Positions 50,925 through 60,257 of a stretch of DNA of 64,000 nt are shown piece by piece. Every line of letters starts with the position of its first letter. Position 1 is the first letter of the stretch. The stretch is taken from contig QCGY01000005.1 of NCBI GenBank assembly GCA_003279715.1, positions 1 through 64,000 on the forward strand. The letters run 5' to 3'. A program made the position numbers and the translations under genes. The notes under the pieces were generated by a model, which saw nothing but the letters and a program-made list of their open reading frames with translations, made no database searches and was not told where the DNA came from. The stretch is from Pelagibacteraceae bacterium AG-390-D18 (lineage in GTDB: Bacteria > Pseudomonadota > Alphaproteobacteria > Pelagibacterales > Pelagibacteraceae).

Positions 50925-52076
50925 TTATAGAACAACTAAATCTAATTTCTGCTTGCCCAATCTCTCATTACCATTCTCGGTTACTAAATAGGTTTCTCCT
51001 AAATTCATTGCTAAATTATTATCTGAGTCCATCAATATCATATGCATGAAGAAAACGTTACCAGGAGTGATTATGTAGGGATTGCCAGTATATAACATAG
51101 GCCAGTCCATCCAATTAGGTGAAAATGTTGAGCCTAACGAATATCCACAAGCATTCATTCTTGCTTTGTTGAATCCTAAATCATCAAAAGTTTTAGCATG
51201 AGTATCAAAAACATCACCTGCAGTTTTCCCTGGAACCAAATTATTTACACAATTATTTAAAGCTTCAACACAAGCTTCATGCATCTTTATGTGTTTAGGA
51301 TCAGCTTTTCCAATAGGGATCGTTCTAAACATTGCAGAATGATAGTGTTTATAAGTGCCAGCCCATTCTAAACTTAGCTGATCTTTTTCAGATAAATTTC
51401 TTTTTTCTGCCTGATATCTACATAGCAATGCATTAGATCCTGAACCAATGATATATTCATTTGCTGGATAATCACCACCACCTTCAAGAACTACCTTTTG
51501 CATTTCAGCTAAAATTTTTGCCTCATTTGCACCAGCTTTTGAATGTTTCCAGGCTTCATCAAGAGCTTTGTCAGCTAGTTCTGCAGCTTTTCTAACATAC
51601 ACTAATTCTTCGTTAGATTTAATTACTCTTAATTTTGTAATTAATTCTGATTGATCTTCAATTTTACAATAGTTGTCCAAAGATTTGTTTAATTTTAAGG
51701 CGTTGCGTCCCGTCATTCCATATGCCTCATATTCAATACCAATATTTTTGCCTTTCAAATCAAGCTCATTTAATATCTGCTTTAGATCACCTGTTGGATT
51801 AATTCCGTCTTTATCAACCCAAATTCTTATATCTTCAATATTAGATGTATTTTGTGCTTGTCTTAAATCTGGTGCACGCGTTAATAGAATTACATTTCCT
51901 TTTTGATCAAGCACAAGACTTTGAAAAAAAACATATCCAAAAGTATCATATCCTGTTAGCCAATACATAGACTCTTGTCTAAACATCAAAAGAGCATCAA
52001 GGTTTTGCTCTTTCATAGATATTAAAACATCTTTTTTTCTTTTAGAAAATTCTTCCTTGCTAAAATGAAGAGCCAT
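50925..52076 (-). CDS. Creatinase-fold (M24-like) hydrolase lacking metal ligands
   Basis: The 383-residue protein has the N-terminal creatinase domain (ALHFSKEEFSKRKKDVLISM, LLMFRQESMYWLTGYDTFGYVFFQ) and a C-terminal pita-bread fold. In aminopeptidase P the metal ligands are two Asp, one His and two Glu; here the equivalent positions read EWAGTYKHYHSAMFRT, CGYSLG and FFMHMILMD, so the usual ligands are lost. This resembles creatinase, DoeA and related amidinohydrolases more than a dipeptidase. Hydrolysis of a C-N bond in a small solute is inferred, with the partner being the hydratase-like gene that overlaps it by one base. Confidence 0.85.
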   Translation of the reverse strand: MALHFSKEEFSKRKKDVLISMKEQNLDALLMFRQESMYWLTGYDTFGYVFFQSLVLDQKGNVILLTRAPDLRQAQNTSNIEDIRIWVDKDGINPTGDLKQILNELDLKGKNIGIEYEAYGMTGRNALKLNKSLDNYCKIEDQSELITKLRVIKSNEELVYVRKAAELADKALDEAWKHSKAGANEAKILAEMQKVVLEGGGDYPANEYIIGSGSNALLCRYQAEKRNLSEKDQLSLEWAGTYKHYHSAMFRTIPIGKADPKHIKMHEACVEALNNCVNNLVPGKTAGDVFDTHAKTFDDLGFNKARMNACGYSLGSTFSPNWMDWPMLYTGNPYIITPGNVFFMHMILMDSDNNLAMNLGETYLVTENGNERLGKQKLDLVVL

Positions 52077-52852
52077 TATGAAATAATTGCTTTTACAGAT
52101 CCTAATTTTTCAATCTTTCCAGTATAAAGACCTTTGCCTAAAATTGGCACTACTCCTACCGTTGATCCTGTAAACACATAAAAGTCTTTACCTAAATTAG
52201 TTTTATCTTTTTTGATTTTATTTAACAGGAACCTTAATGAGTTTAATGGATTATTATAAACAGCATTTGTATTTCCATTGATATTTTGTTTAATTTTTTT
52301 ATTTGAAATATTTGCTTTTAAATTACTTATATTAATTTTTTTAAATTTTTTCTTTTTACCTATTAAAAACTTAATATTAACACCAAAATCACTACTTAAT
52401 TCACCATATGAAGTGATACCTATTCTTTTCTGACGATATCCAACTACCTCTATACATGGAGCCATGTGGGAGATAAATTTTGTAACATTTTTCATTGTAA
52501 TTACCTCTTTAGAGGTAAAAAATATTTTTTTAATTAAATAACAAACTTCAACCTCAATACCTAATACATATTTATTGATTTTAACTCGTTTACCACTTTT
52601 TAAAAAATTTCTTTTATAAATTGATGCATAGAAAGGTTCTTTTTCTTTTAATTTTTTCATTAGGGGAATCCCAGTTCCTCCTACCTTAAAACCAATAACA
52701 GGTTCTTTAATTTTACTTTCACATAATTTTCTAAACTTGTCAGCTTCAGTTAATTTTTTGGTAAATTTTTTTGGTATTGGTGAAATTATTTTATTTTTAA
52801 GAAAAGCATTTACAAGCTTATCTGAAATTTTATCTTTCAAAGTTTTCTTCAT
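52076..52852 (-). CDS. 2-keto-4-pentenoate hydratase/FAH-superfamily protein
   Basis: The 258-residue protein has the pattern of the 2-keto-4-pentenoate hydratase branch of the fumarylacetoacetase superfamily: VIGFKVGGTGIPLM, LGIEVEVCYLI with metal-ligand glutamates, CIEVVGYRQ and VFTGSTVGVVPI. The family hydrates or cleaves 2-oxo acids with Mg2+. It overlaps the creatinase-fold gene by one base, so they probably act in sequence on one substrate. The lysine-rich text follows local base composition. Confidence 0.82.
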   Translation of the reverse strand: MKKTLKDKISDKLVNAFLKNKIISPIPKKFTKKLTEADKFRKLCESKIKEPVIGFKVGGTGIPLMKKLKEKEPFYASIYKRNFLKSGKRVKINKYVLGIEVEVCYLIKKIFFTSKEVITMKNVTKFISHMAPCIEVVGYRQKRIGITSYGELSSDFGVNIKFLIGKKKKFKKINISNLKANISNKKIKQNINGNTNAVYNNPLNSLRFLLNKIKKDKTNLGKDFYVFTGSTVGVVPILGKGLYTGKIEKLGSVKAIIS

Positions 52853-52861
52853 TCAATTTTT

Positions 52862-53665
52862 TTATTTTAATACAGACATAGGATCAAGTCTTGTTTGAAA
52901 CCAATTAACTCTAAAATCTAAATGTGGGCCTGTAGATCTACCAGTTGATCCAACGGTACCTATTACATCTCCTTTATTTATTTGATCACCAACTGAAACT
53001 AAGACATTTTCAAGGTGAGAATAAATTGTAGAGATACCATGACCATGATCCATAATAATTGTACCTCCAGTATAATACAAATCATCTTCTGCCATTGTAA
53101 CCACACCAGTTCCAGAAGATTTAATCATTGTTCCTAGTTTTGCTGCTATATCTATCCCATAATGAGGCCATCTTGGTTTTCCATTTAATATTCTTTGGCT
53201 ACCGTAGACACCGCTAATGATACCTTCTACTGGCATAATAAATTTTTCTTTAAAAAAAAGTAGATCAGAGTTGATAGCTCGTGCTTCACCAATTGCATTA
53301 TTTTCTTTTTTAATTCTTTTATAAACTGACTCTGGTGGTGTAACTTTGCTTTCAGCTAGTCCATCAATTCTTTGAATATTATATTTTCTTTTTAAAACTT
53401 TTTTTGTAATTTTTGTTTTTTTATTATTTTCAATTTTAGTAAAAACTAAATCAAATTTTCTATCTCTATCAATTCCAAAAACAAAAAAACCATCTTTAGA
53501 TACTTTCACCTTTTTTTTACCAACTAAAATTTTTGCTTCAGGGTTTGTTTTTCCCAATATAAAATGACCTTGGATAAATTTTCCTTGAAATTCTATTGCG
53601 TTTACTTGTGATGTTGTAAAAATAAATAATACGAAGAGAAATCTATAAATTATTGAGCTGTCCAT
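52862..53665 (-). CDS. Exported M23 (LytM) peptidoglycan endopeptidase-like protein
   Basis: The start at 53665 (MDSSIIYRFLFVLFIFT) gives a 267-residue protein with a signal peptide; a longer frame to 53728 runs into the upstream SDR gene. The M23 domain (residues ~145-267) has HYGIDIA and HGHGISTIYSHLENV and ends with GPHLDFRVNW, where the usual second His of the HxH motif is Asp, a form found in many alphaproteobacteria. It should cleave peptidoglycan cross-links, or control another hydrolase. It overlaps SDR by 16 bases. Confidence 0.85.
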   Translation of the reverse strand: MDSSIIYRFLFVLFIFTTSQVNAIEFQGKFIQGHFILGKTNPEAKILVGKKKVKVSKDGFFVFGIDRDRKFDLVFTKIENNKKTKITKKVLKRKYNIQRIDGLAESKVTPPESVYKRIKKENNAIGEARAINSDLLFFKEKFIMPVEGIISGVYGSQRILNGKPRWPHYGIDIAAKLGTMIKSSGTGVVTMAEDDLYYTGGTIIMDHGHGISTIYSHLENVLVSVGDQINKGDVIGTVGSTGRSTGPHLDFRVNWFQTRLDPMSVLK

Positions 53666-54408
53666 CCACCATCTATCACTATTGATGTACCTGTAATCAT
53701 TGAAGAAGCTGAAGAAGCTAAGAAGCAAACAGTTGTTGCTATATCACTTTCTGTTGCTAATTTTCCCATAGGAATATTACCTAAAGCTAATTTCTTAAAT
53801 TTTTTATTTTTAAAGAAGTTTAAAACCATTGGTGTTGCAACAAATGTTGGTGCTACTGTATTAACTCTAATATTATTTTTTGCTAATTCAACACCCATAC
53901 CCTTAGTTAACCCTTCAATTCCAAATTTTGTCATATTGTATACATTCCTTCCACTCATACCCACATGACCTAATTGAGAAGACATATTAATTATAGAACC
54001 TGGTCTTTTTTTATTCTTTAACATTTTTTTAACGACAAGTTGAGCCACGTTAAAAGCTGCTTTAAGATTAAGATCAACTAAGTAGTTCATACTTTTTTGT
54101 TTAATTTTTTCAAAAGGTTCTGGAATATTTGTACCTGCATTATTTACTAACACATCTATGATTTTAATCTTATCTATCTTTTTTTTTAAATCTTCATAGT
54201 CCATTACATCACAATGAACTTTAATGATTTTACCTTTTATTTTTTTTATTTGTTTTTCAAGTTTATCTAGATCAGATGAAGTTCTACTTAAGGCAATAAC
54301 AGTTGCTCCAGCTTCAGCTAATGCAATTGAACAAGCTTTTCCTAATCCTTTGCCTGCTCCAGTTACTAGGGCGTACTTATTTTTTAAATTAATCTTTTGT
54401 AAATACAT
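53650..54408 (-). CDS. Short-chain dehydrogenase/reductase
   Basis: The 252-residue SDR has the cofactor motif ALVTGAGKGLGKACSIAL, VLVNNAGTN, the catalytic Ser and YxxxK (NMSSQLG, YNMTKFG), and the C-terminal IDGGWTAQ. It oxidises or reduces a hydroxy or keto group with NAD(P). It overlaps the downstream peptidase and shares the base 54408 with the TerC stop, so it lies in a dense minus-strand run TerC-SDR-M23-hydratase-M24. The substrate is unknown; glucose/ribitol-type enzymes are closest by look. Confidence 0.9.
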   Translation of the reverse strand: MYLQKINLKNKYALVTGAGKGLGKACSIALAEAGATVIALSRTSSDLDKLEKQIKKIKGKIIKVHCDVMDYEDLKKKIDKIKIIDVLVNNAGTNIPEPFEKIKQKSMNYLVDLNLKAAFNVAQLVVKKMLKNKKRPGSIINMSSQLGHVGMSGRNVYNMTKFGIEGLTKGMGVELAKNNIRVNTVAPTFVATPMVLNFFKNKKFKKLALGNIPMGKLATESDIATTVCFLASSASSMITGTSIVIDGGWTAQ

Positions 54409-55001
54409 TATAGAAATAATATTTTAAAATCTGTGTAAATCAACTCAACAGCAACAACTAATATTGCAACTAAACCAGCCCACGCAATCCATTTATACTC
54501 TTTAATCCATTTAGATATTAAATTTGCAGCTGTTGCCATTAAAATTATTGATAAAACCAAGCCAAAAATTAGTAGAGTATAATGATCTCCAGCAGCACCA
54601 GCTACTCCAAGAACGTTATCTAAACTCATTGTAAAGTCAGCTAATAGAATTGTCCAAATAGCCTTTAAAAAATTTGAATTATCAACTTTAATATCATCTT
54701 CTTCCCCTGATCCTTTGATAACATCTACGTAAAGTTTGTAGACTATGTAAAGTAACAATAATCCACCAATTAGACGAAGGCCTGTAATTTGTAAAAGATA
54801 GGCAGTTAATAATGTCAATATTATTCTTAATATTACTGCTCCTCCAATACCCCAAAAGATAATTTTTTTTCTTTGTTCAACTGGAAATTTTGATGCAACC
54901 ATTCCAATAATAATTGCATTATCACCCGCAAGAACAAGATCAATAAATATGATTTGACCTAAAATTGTTAATTGTTCTGGTGTAATTAATTCTGCAAACA
55001 T
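54408..55001 (-). CDS. TerC family integral membrane protein
   Basis: The 197-residue protein has seven hydrophobic segments and the TerC/YjbE signature FIDLVLAGDNAIIIGMV, with the conserved acidic residues in the membrane (Asp near residue 27) and FTMSLDNVLGVAGAAGDH. Family members are linked to metal (Mn, Ca) homeostasis and tellurite resistance. Its start is one base before the GMC gene's stop, and its stop overlaps the SDR start. A manganese-export role is the current view for close relatives, not shown here. Confidence 0.92.
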   Translation of the reverse strand: MFAELITPEQLTILGQIIFIDLVLAGDNAIIIGMVASKFPVEQRKKIIFWGIGGAVILRIILTLLTAYLLQITGLRLIGGLLLLYIVYKLYVDVIKGSGEEDDIKVDNSNFLKAIWTILLADFTMSLDNVLGVAGAAGDHYTLLIFGLVLSIILMATAANLISKWIKEYKWIAWAGLVAILVVAVELIYTDFKILFL

Positions 55002-56597
55002 TTAGTGCTCTAGTATCATATCTGCACCTTTTTCTGCAATCATTATTGTTGGTGCATTAGTATTACCAGAAGTTATGTTGGGCATTATAGATGCATCTAT
55101 TACTCTAAGATTTTTTATTCCTTTAACTTTTAATTTTTCATCAACTACTGCCATATCATCTTGGCCCATTTTACAAGTGCCAACAGGATGAAAGATAGTT
55201 TGGGCATAATTAGATGCCTCTTTGACTAACTCTTCATCATCATTGATACTTATTCCTGGTCTATACTCTTCTGGGTTATATTTCTTGAAAGTTTCAGATT
55301 CTAATACAATTTTTCTTGTTAATTTTAATCCTTTGGCAGCTATTCTTCTATCTTCATCAGTTGAAAGATAGTTCATTTTTATTTTTGCATAAGTTCTTGA
55401 GTCTTGGTCAACAATGTTAACGTGTCCTCTGCTTGAGGGTCTTATATTAGATACAGTTGGAGTAAAAGCATGAAAATCATGATTTTTTGTTGCACCTAAA
55501 GTATCCATGCTCATTGGCTGAACATGCCATTGTAAATCAGGAAGTTCTAAAGAGGGATCACTTTTTGCAAACATACATAACTGACTTGCACCCATAGTCA
55601 TAGGGCCACTTCTTTTAAAAATATATTCTAACCCAATCATTAAATTTCCAAATAAACTGTTAATTTTCTTATTAAGTGATTTTATTCCATGAATTTTATA
55701 AATAGGTCTAAACATTAAATGATCTTGTAAGTTTTCTCCAACTCCTTTTAGATCATGCACAATATCAATACCTAAATTTTTTAGTTTTTCTGAATTACCA
55801 ATTCCAGATACTTGCAATATTTGAGGAGATCCTATTGCACCAGAAGATAAAATAATTTCTTTATTTGCTTGAACTTTTTTTAGTTCATTATCTTGCCAAT
55901 ATTCAACTTCCTTTGCAGTTTTATTTTCAAAATTAATTTTTTTAACATGAGCTTTGGTTATTATTTTTAAATTTTTTCTATCTTTAATAGGATTTAAATA
56001 TCCAACAGCTGTACTACATCTAAATCCATCTTTTTCAGTAACCTGAAAGTACCCACAACCATGATTGTCTCCTGTATTAAAATCTTTTGTTTTAGGGATA
56101 CCAAATTCTTCAGCTGCGTTTTGAAACTCATTTAATAATGGTAATTGAATTCTTTGATCAGAAACAGATAATGGACCACCAACTCCATGAAACTCGTTTT
56201 TACCTCTTTCCTGATTTTCAGCTTTAATAAAATAAGGCAAAACATCATCCCAACTCCAGCCGGTATTTCCTAACTGTCTCCAAACATCATAATCCCTATG
56301 CTGTCCCCTTACATATAAAAGACCATTAATTGATGAGCTTCCACCTAAGGTTTTGCCTCTTGGGTATCTTATAGATATATCATTCATACTTTCGTCAGGC
56401 TCAGTTTTGTAACACCAATCTACATTAGGGTTATGCATTGTTTTAAAGTATCCTACTGGAATATGAATCCACGGATAATTATCTTTACCACCTGCCTCAA
56501 CCAATAAAACTTTATTACTTGGATTTTCAGATAATCTGTTTGCAAGCACACATCCTGCTGAACCTGCTCCAAGTATTATATAATCAAAGTTTTCCAT
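55002..56597 (-). CDS. GMC-family oxidoreductase (choline dehydrogenase-like)
   Basis: The 531-residue flavoenzyme has the FAD motif YIILGAGSAGCVLANRLSE, YPRGKTLGGSSSINGLLYVRG (GMC signature 1), SSGAIGSPQILQVSGIG (signature 2) and the catalytic His region HPVGTCKMG near the C-terminus. It resembles BetA and related alcohol dehydrogenases. Substrates in the family are primary alcohols such as choline; no BetB or BetI is adjacent, so the alcohol is unknown. It is the first gene of the minus-strand run and is divergent from phyH across 129 bases. Confidence 0.92.
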   Translation of the reverse strand: MENFDYIILGAGSAGCVLANRLSENPSNKVLLVEAGGKDNYPWIHIPVGYFKTMHNPNVDWCYKTEPDESMNDISIRYPRGKTLGGSSSINGLLYVRGQHRDYDVWRQLGNTGWSWDDVLPYFIKAENQERGKNEFHGVGGPLSVSDQRIQLPLLNEFQNAAEEFGIPKTKDFNTGDNHGCGYFQVTEKDGFRCSTAVGYLNPIKDRKNLKIITKAHVKKINFENKTAKEVEYWQDNELKKVQANKEIILSSGAIGSPQILQVSGIGNSEKLKNLGIDIVHDLKGVGENLQDHLMFRPIYKIHGIKSLNKKINSLFGNLMIGLEYIFKRSGPMTMGASQLCMFAKSDPSLELPDLQWHVQPMSMDTLGATKNHDFHAFTPTVSNIRPSSRGHVNIVDQDSRTYAKIKMNYLSTDEDRRIAAKGLKLTRKIVLESETFKKYNPEEYRPGISINDDEELVKEASNYAQTIFHPVGTCKMGQDDMAVVDEKLKVKGIKNLRVIDASIMPNITSGNTNAPTIMIAEKGADMILEH

Positions 56598-56726
56598 TAT
56601 ATTTTATTAGTATGTATTTAATACTTTCAAAGTTTAGATTAATTTTAATCTAGATTTTATAAATTAATTTTTATTAAAGATCTAATTTTAAATAGATTTT
56701 TTTTTTTAATATGTTAATTTTTTTTT

Positions 56727-57488
56727 ATGCTTTCAGAATATCAACTTTCAATTTATAAAAAAGACGGTTTAGTTAAGAGTTCTACTTGCTTGTCAGATGA
56801 TAAAGTAAAAGATTTAAATAATGCCCTTGATAAATATTTAGATGATCACAAAGATGAAAACACTGAATTTGTATCTGGGTTATATGAAAGAGATAGCGAT
56901 TTTCTTAAATTCGCAATGTATCCTGAAATAATTAGTGAAGTAAAACAATTAATTGGTGAGGATATAGTTCTCTGGGGATCTTCATTATTTTGTAAAAAAG
57001 AGAAAAATGGAAAAGAAACACCTTGGCATCAAGACGGGGAATATTGGCCTATTAATCCATTAGAGTCGGTAACAGTATGGCTATCTATAGACGAGGTAAC
57101 AGAAGAAAATGGTCCTCTACAATACATTCCTGGTTCTCATTTAGACAGAAAGCTGGCAGAACATAATACACTAGACTCTACTGAGGTTACTTTAAACCAG
57201 ACACTTAAAAATATCGATGAAATTAGAGATCAAGCAAAATCTGTTATTCTAAAACCAGGTATGTTTTCTATGCATGATGTTTATTTATTTCATGGATCAA
57301 GAGCAAATAATTCTGGAAAAAGAAGAGCAGGGCTTACTTACAGATATATGCCAGCTACATCTTTTTATGATCATGAAGGTGCTAAAGTTATTGAGGACAA
57401 AATTGGTTATTCTCTCCAAAGACAATTACACTTGGTTAGTGGCAAAGACAAGTCTTCAAATAAAATTTATCAAGATCATACTAAGTAA
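56727..57488 (+). CDS. Phytanoyl-CoA dioxygenase (PhyH)-family enzyme
   Basis: The 253-residue Fe(II)/2-oxoglutarate oxygenase has the metal motif HxD in TPWHQDGEYWP (~residue 105) and the distal His in YLFHGSRANNSGKRRAGLTYRY (~residue 190), with a following Arg for 2-oxoglutarate. The sequence PITVWLSIDEVTEENG-like text is typical of PhyH. It hydroxylates an aliphatic or amine substrate. The stop lies three bases before the flavin monooxygenase gene, so both are co-transcribed and may act on one compound. Confidence 0.9.
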   Translation: MLSEYQLSIYKKDGLVKSSTCLSDDKVKDLNNALDKYLDDHKDENTEFVSGLYERDSDFLKFAMYPEIISEVKQLIGEDIVLWGSSLFCKKEKNGKETPWHQDGEYWPINPLESVTVWLSIDEVTEENGPLQYIPGSHLDRKLAEHNTLDSTEVTLNQTLKNIDEIRDQAKSVILKPGMFSMHDVYLFHGSRANNSGKRRAGLTYRYMPATSFYDHEGAKVIEDKIGYSLQRQLHLVSGKDKSSNKIYQDHTK

Positions 57489-57491
57489 AAT

Positions 57492-59087
57492 TTGCTACAA
57501 TTTGATTCAATAATTATAGGTGCAGGAATTTCAGGTCTTTATCAGCTTCACAAATGTAGAGATGAGTTAAATTTAAAAACATTAGCTATCGAAGAAGGTT
57601 CGGATATTGGTGGGACTTGGTTTTGGAACAGGTATCCTGGTGCAAGATGTGATTCAGAAAGCCACACTTACGGTTACACTTTTTCAGAAAAAATTTACAA
57701 AAACTGGACTTGGAAAGAAAAATACCCAAAACAAAATACAATTCTTAAATATTTAAAATACGTAGAAAAAAAATTAGATTTAAAAAAAGATATTTTATTT
57801 AATAATAAAATTACTTCAGCAAAATATTTGGAAAGAAAAAATTTATGGCTAATAAAAACAAACAAAAATAAAGTACTATTATGCAAGTATCTTATTTGTG
57901 CGGTTGGTTCTCTTTCATCAGCTAATATTCCCAAAATTAAAGGATTAAATACATATGAAGGAAAATATTATCACACTGGAAGATGGCCCAAAAAAAAAGT
58001 AAATCTTAAAAATAAAGTTGTCGCTCAAATTGGAACTGGGTCCAGTGGAATACAAGTAGCGCCTACAATTGCAAAAAAAGTAAAAAAGTTAGTTATTTTT
58101 CAAAGAACTCCAAATTATAGTATTCCTGCAAGAAATAAAAAATTAACTAAAGAAATAATAAATAAATATCTAAAAAATTATAAAAAGATAAAGAATCTTA
58201 TAAAAAAAACACCTGGTGGACATACGTTTAATTTTTCATCTAGATCAGTTTTTGATTTTAATAAAATAGAAAGAAATAAAATTTTTGAAGAAGCTTGGCT
58301 TAAAGGAAGTTTAGCTTTTAGAGCTTGTTTTGGAGACATAACTAAAAAATTAGATGCAAACAAAAAAGCGTCTAACTTTATTAAAGAAAAAATATTAAAT
58401 ACAGTAAAGGATAAAAAAGTAGCAGAAATTCTTACAAATTTCGATCACCCATTTACTTCAAAGCGCCCTACACTAAATACTAATTATTACGAAATATTTA
58501 ATAAAGATAATGTTGAATTGATTGATTTGAAAACAAATCCAATTATTAAGATTACAAAAAAAGGAATAAAAACAAAATATAATGAATTTTTTTTTGATAA
58601 AATTATTTTTGCAACTGGATATGACGCTTTAACAGGACCATTGTTATCTTTAAATTTAGTTGGAAAAAAGAATATCAAATTAAAAAAGTTATGGAGCAAA
58701 TCACCTAAAACGTATCTTGGGTTAATGATCCCAAATTTTCCTAATTTATTCATTATACAAGGCCCTGGCAGTCCTTCTGTTCTTACTAATGTGCCTGTAC
58801 AAATAGAGCAACATGTAGAATGGATTACAAATTGTCTAAATTTCTTAAATAAAAAGAATAAAAAAACAATTGAACCAACCATCAGTTCAGCAAAAAGATG
58901 GAGTGCTGAAATTAAAAAATTAGCTGATGCGTCACTTTTTATGAAAGCTAAAATATCTTGGTATAAGGGAGATAATATACCAGGTAAGCCAAAGGTTTTT
59001 ATTCCTTATCCTGGTGGATTGCCTAGATATAGAAATATATGTAATAAAGTTGAAAAAAATCAATATAAAGAATTTTTAATAAAGTAA
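57492..59087 (+). CDS. Flavin-containing monooxygenase, Baeyer-Villiger type
   Basis: The protein starts at TTG (57492) three bases after phyH. The 531 residues contain the FAD motif SIIIGAGISGLYQLH, the Baeyer-Villiger fingerprint YEGKYYHTGRWPKK (consensus FxGxxxHxxxWP, residues ~157-170), the NADPH motif GTGSSGIQVAPTI and ATGYDALTG. These enzymes insert oxygen next to a ketone or hydroxylate amines. The pairing with a PhyH dioxygenase suggests a two-step oxidation of a terpenoid- or sterol-like or amine substrate; the exact compound is unknown. Confidence 0.9.
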   Translation: MLQFDSIIIGAGISGLYQLHKCRDELNLKTLAIEEGSDIGGTWFWNRYPGARCDSESHTYGYTFSEKIYKNWTWKEKYPKQNTILKYLKYVEKKLDLKKDILFNNKITSAKYLERKNLWLIKTNKNKVLLCKYLICAVGSLSSANIPKIKGLNTYEGKYYHTGRWPKKKVNLKNKVVAQIGTGSSGIQVAPTIAKKVKKLVIFQRTPNYSIPARNKKLTKEIINKYLKNYKKIKNLIKKTPGGHTFNFSSRSVFDFNKIERNKIFEEAWLKGSLAFRACFGDITKKLDANKKASNFIKEKILNTVKDKKVAEILTNFDHPFTSKRPTLNTNYYEIFNKDNVELIDLKTNPIIKITKKGIKTKYNEFFFDKIIFATGYDALTGPLLSLNLVGKKNIKLKKLWSKSPKTYLGLMIPNFPNLFIIQGPGSPSVLTNVPVQIEQHVEWITNCLNFLNKKNKKTIEPTISSAKRWSAEIKKLADASLFMKAKISWYKGDNIPGKPKVFIPYPGGLPRYRNICNKVEKNQYKEFLIK

Positions 59088-59089
59088 TT

Positions 59090-59833
59090 ATGAAAAAATA
59101 TTTCTTAATAATAAGCTTATTTATTTGTTTTAATTTAAATGCAGCAGAAATTGAAATTATTTCTGACAAACCTGGTGATGGTAAAAAAATAATTCATCAC
59201 TCATGGGTACAAATTGAATACACGGGATCATTTGAAAGTGGAGATGTTTTTGATACTAACGTAGGCAAAAATAGACCTTTAGTTGTTCAAATGGGAATGA
59301 AAGAAGTTATACCTGGTTTTGAACAAGGAATAATAGGAACTACAAAAGGTACTAAAAGAAAAATTAAGATACCTTCTGAACTAGCTTACGGTAAAAAAGG
59401 TGGTGGGGATGTTATACCTCCAAACACTGATTTAATATTTGAATTTGAAATTATTGATGTGTTAGACCCACATTATAAAATGATTAATTCTGAGGAATTA
59501 ATAGATAAAATTAATAATAATGCTGTTGCTTTAGATATTAGACTTGAAAATCAGTGGGATAAAGGTGTGATAGAAGGAACATTCCAAGAAACTGCTTTTA
59601 ACAAAGATGGAAAATTCAATGTTTATATAATGGATAAAGTAAGAGCTTTAGCAGCTGAAGAGTCGCAAAATATTGAGATTGTTTTTATTAGCCATGATGG
59701 TGAAACAGCAGCCATATTAGGCAATGCATTTGCTGAAGACCTTGGATTTAAAAATGTTTCAGTTCTAAAGGGTGGAATACTTCAATGGTTAAATGAAGAC
59801 AGAAAATTGGTTCCACATAAAAAAAATAAATAA
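59090..59833 (+). CDS. Exported FKBP-type prolyl isomerase fused to a rhodanese-like domain
   Basis: The 247-residue protein has a signal peptide (residues 1-18, NLNAA), an FKBP domain (residues ~25-128: WVQIEYTGSFESGDVFDTN, VIPGFEQGIIG, IPSELAYG) and then a rhodanese-like domain (residues ~135-235: VALDIRLENQWDKGVIEG, IEIVFISHDGETAAILGNAF, GGILQWL). The rhodanese active-site loop reads SHDGET instead of C-x-x-G-x-R, so the sulfur-carrying cysteine is absent. FKBPs catalyse proline isomerisation; the fused domain probably binds partners. It follows the monooxygenase by two bases. Confidence 0.9.
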   Translation: MKKYFLIISLFICFNLNAAEIEIISDKPGDGKKIIHHSWVQIEYTGSFESGDVFDTNVGKNRPLVVQMGMKEVIPGFEQGIIGTTKGTKRKIKIPSELAYGKKGGGDVIPPNTDLIFEFEIIDVLDPHYKMINSEELIDKINNNAVALDIRLENQWDKGVIEGTFQETAFNKDGKFNVYIMDKVRALAAEESQNIEIVFISHDGETAAILGNAFAEDLGFKNVSVLKGGILQWLNEDRKLVPHKKNK

Positions 59834-59834
59834 T

Positions 59835-60257
59835 CTATTGCTGTTTTTTTCTTTGAAGGTTTTTTAATCTAATTTCATCATGAAATAAATCTATAACTCT
59901 TTCTTGTAAAAAAGACGATTCAGATAGAGCAACGTCATTATTTATAATTTTGGTTATTTTTTTTTTATTAAAGGTACCCCATTTGATTAACGATTTAACA
60001 ATTGGAACAGTAGATTTACCAAATTCAGTTAAAGAATATTCGGTATTAAGAGTTTCTATTTTTGAAATTTTTTTAATTAAAAGTTTATCTCTTTCCATAT
60101 CTTTTAATTGTTTAGACAACATTTGAGAAGTTATTCCATTTAATGATCTTTTCAGCTCTCCAAAACGCATATGTCTAGAGAGGAGACTATCTAAAATCAT
60201 TATTTTCCATTTACCACCGATTAATTTTAAGGCATTGGCTACAGGAGAAAATTTCAT
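59835..60257 (-). CDS. HxlR-family transcriptional regulator
   Basis: The 140-residue protein has the HxlR winged helix: ALKLIGGKWKIMILDSLLSRHMRFGELKRSL, ITSQMLSKQLKDMERDKLL and YSLTEFGKSTVPIVKSLIKWG. The N-terminal cysteine common in redox-sensing HxlR members is absent. It is convergent with the FKBP gene (one-base gap) and divergent from the SDR-ALDH-hydroxyisobutyrate dehydrogenase operon across 135 bases, so regulating that operon is the simplest prediction. Confidence 0.9.
   Translation of the reverse strand: MKFSPVANALKLIGGKWKIMILDSLLSRHMRFGELKRSLNGITSQMLSKQLKDMERDKLLIKKISKIETLNTEYSLTEFGKSTVPIVKSLIKWGTFNKKKITKIINNDVALSESSFLQERVIDLFHDEIRLKNLQRKKQQ

Noticed and set aside
52862..53728. 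Longer start for the M23 peptidase at 53728
   Set aside because: It would place a hydrophilic stretch before the signal peptide and overlap the SDR gene by 79 bases.
58487..58882. Minus-strand hydrophobic frame inside the monooxygenase gene
   Set aside because: It is hydrophobic only because it is antisense to AT-rich coding sequence; no ribosome site is visible.
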